Assembly: GCA_003281255.1 (NCBI GenBank)
Contig: QCCL01000004.1
Location: forward strand, 1 to 64,000
Source of the DNA: Prochlorococcus sp. AG-347-L02
GTDB lineage: Bacteria; Cyanobacteriota; Cyanobacteriia; PCC-6307; Cyanobiaceae
Length of the DNA stretch: 64,000 nucleotides
Reading direction: 5' to 3'
Part shown: one piece after another, positions 63,211 to 64,000 of the stretch
How the letters are laid out: each line of letters opens with the position of its first letter
Numbering within the stretch: position 1 is the stretch's first letter
The notes under the pieces: generated by a model
Told to the model about the DNA's origin: nothing
Databases searched by the model: none
What the model saw: only the letters and a program-made list of their open reading frames with translations
Program-made: the position numbers and the translations under genes

Positions 63211-64000
63211 TTTCTCTTTAAAAAGTAATAAAACGAATTTATTACTTTTTTTGATAATTATTTCTAGTTTTCTGATTGATAAAATTTATCTTCTTAATAT
63301 TTCATATTTGCCAGCGTGGGACCAAGGTTATCATCTTACTAATTTATTCAAAACATACAACTTATTAGAAAATTTCAGTTTTAATAACCAAGAGTGGTGG
63401 CAAAGTTTTTGGAGTATATCAGAAACCTATAGAGGGCCTTTAACCTATATATTTTCATCAATCTTTTTAAAATTTTTCGGCAAGACTTATGAAAGTAGTA
63501 TTTTATCTAACAATATTTTTTCTATCATCACAATTTTATGTATTTTCAATCTTTGTAAAGATTTAGGATATAAAAAAGCTGGTTTGTGGGGAGCATTTAT
63601 TTATGCTTTTAATCCATATATTTTTGATCAAAGGGTTGATTATCTAATTGATATTTCTCAGATTTGTTTTTTGAATCTAAATTTTTATATCCTGTTTAAA
63701 TTCTTAAAATCAAATGGAAGTTATATATTATCTATAATATTAGGCATTTCATTAGGTTTTGTATTTCTTACTAAACCAACTGGTATTTTGTTTTTGGTTT
63801 TTCCCTATATCTATTCTTTTTATTTATTAATCAAAAATTATAATTTCAATAAATTATATATAGTAGTCTTTCTTAGCACCTTTATAACAATAATATGGCC
63901 ATGGCTTAGTACTAATTGGCTTACGATAATTACAAGCATAGCTAATTCTTGGCAATGGGGAATTAAATATCAAGATGGACTAGAAGCTAATACTTTAGAA
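63197..64000 (+). CDS. GT39-type membrane glycosyltransferase, 3' end cut by window edge
   Basis: Not in the ORF track because it has no stop in the window. ATG at 63197 overlaps the ligase gene; the 268 codons to the edge contain no stop. After one helix (LLLFLIIISSFLIDK) comes PAWDQGYHLTN with the acidic residue of the first loop and ETYRGPLTY, typical of GT39/PMT_2 enzymes, then repeated membrane segments. Donor is expected to be a lipid-linked sugar. Confidence 0.85.
   Translation, partial: MQINNFSLKSNKTNLLLFLIIISSFLIDKIYLLNISYLPAWDQGYHLTNLFKTYNLLENFSFNNQEWWQSFWSISETYRGPLTYIFSSIFLKFFGKTYESSILSNNIFSIITILCIFNLCKDLGYKKAGLWGAFIYAFNPYIFDQRVDYLIDISQICFLNLNFYILFKFLKSNGSYILSIILGISLGFVFLTKPTGILFLVFPYIYSFYLLIKNYNFNKLYIVVFLSTFITIIWPWLSTNWLTIITSIANSWQWGIKYQDGLEANTLE

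Overview
The window reads as a piece of a marine picocyanobacterial chromosome, most likely a high-light-adapted Prochlorococcus. Base composition is strongly AT-rich and genes are tightly packed. It carries photosystem II genes (psbD/psbC), Ycf4, Ycf39, PetM, a Pcb-type divinyl-chlorophyll antenna, the NTRC thioredoxin system, FutA, and a small RNA that looks like the Yfr2 family. The assignment rests on gene content and recalled gene order, not on a search.

Layout. 1-5.3 kb: polA (cut by the left edge), cysS, dxr. 5.4-9.8 kb: small redox and hydrolase genes and the proton-translocating transhydrogenase operon (pntA-1, pntA-2, pntB) on the minus strand. 10-22.6 kb: core genes, including NTRC, infA, ycf39, petM, ilvH, a cyclophilin and ycf4, overlapping psbD-psbC, maf, cobQ and a small ferredoxin. 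22.6-29.3 kb: an accessory block. A Yfr2-like RNA is followed by a surface-sugar cassette: a NeuB-like synthase without its C-terminal domain, a HAD phosphatase-GmhA isomerase fusion, a PtmA-like SDR, a NeuA-like cytidylyltransferase, two more SDRs and a TIM-barrel isomerase. The block ends in a decayed family 9 glycosyltransferase that runs into the 3' end of tRNA-Ser(CGA).

29.4-41.3 kb: an iron-related and envelope region. It holds futA, a PKHD-type hydroxylase, a secreted mini-protein, a porin, glyQ, several cyanobacterial unknowns, a flavodoxin (isiB) directly upstream of a Pcb antenna gene (an isiAB-like pair), a cysteine-poor peroxiredoxin-fold protein, a SemiSWEET, and an AEC carrier with a damaged 5' end. 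41.3-45.2 kb: two glycosyltransferases and a DMT exporter on the minus strand. 45.2-57.7 kb: a core run of sppA, aroH, rpmH-rnpA-PH protein-yidC, a Ycf46-like AAA ATPase, serS, rseP, rpsN, pnp, a CysQ-type phosphatase and rsmI. 58.8-64 kb: a second surface-glycan module around tRNA-Arg(UCU), with an FkbM-like methyltransferase, an ABC flippase, an O-antigen ligase/polymerase and the start of a family 39 glycosyltransferase cut by the right edge.

How the parts fit. The window alternates conserved housekeeping and photosynthesis blocks with cell-surface blocks that sit next to tRNA genes, as expected for Prochlorococcus genomic islands. The accessory blocks encode making a CMP-activated acidic sugar (23-28.8 kb), transferring sugars (41-44 kb), and flipping and ligating glycans (60-64 kb). 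The middle region looks like an iron-scarcity kit. The most informative oddities are the frameshifted glycosyltransferase remnant at tRNA-Ser, an ATGA junction that has become ATAA so that the cyclophilin gene has only an AUA at its expected start, the isiB-pcb pair, and the SAF-less NeuB next to a HAD-GmhA fusion.
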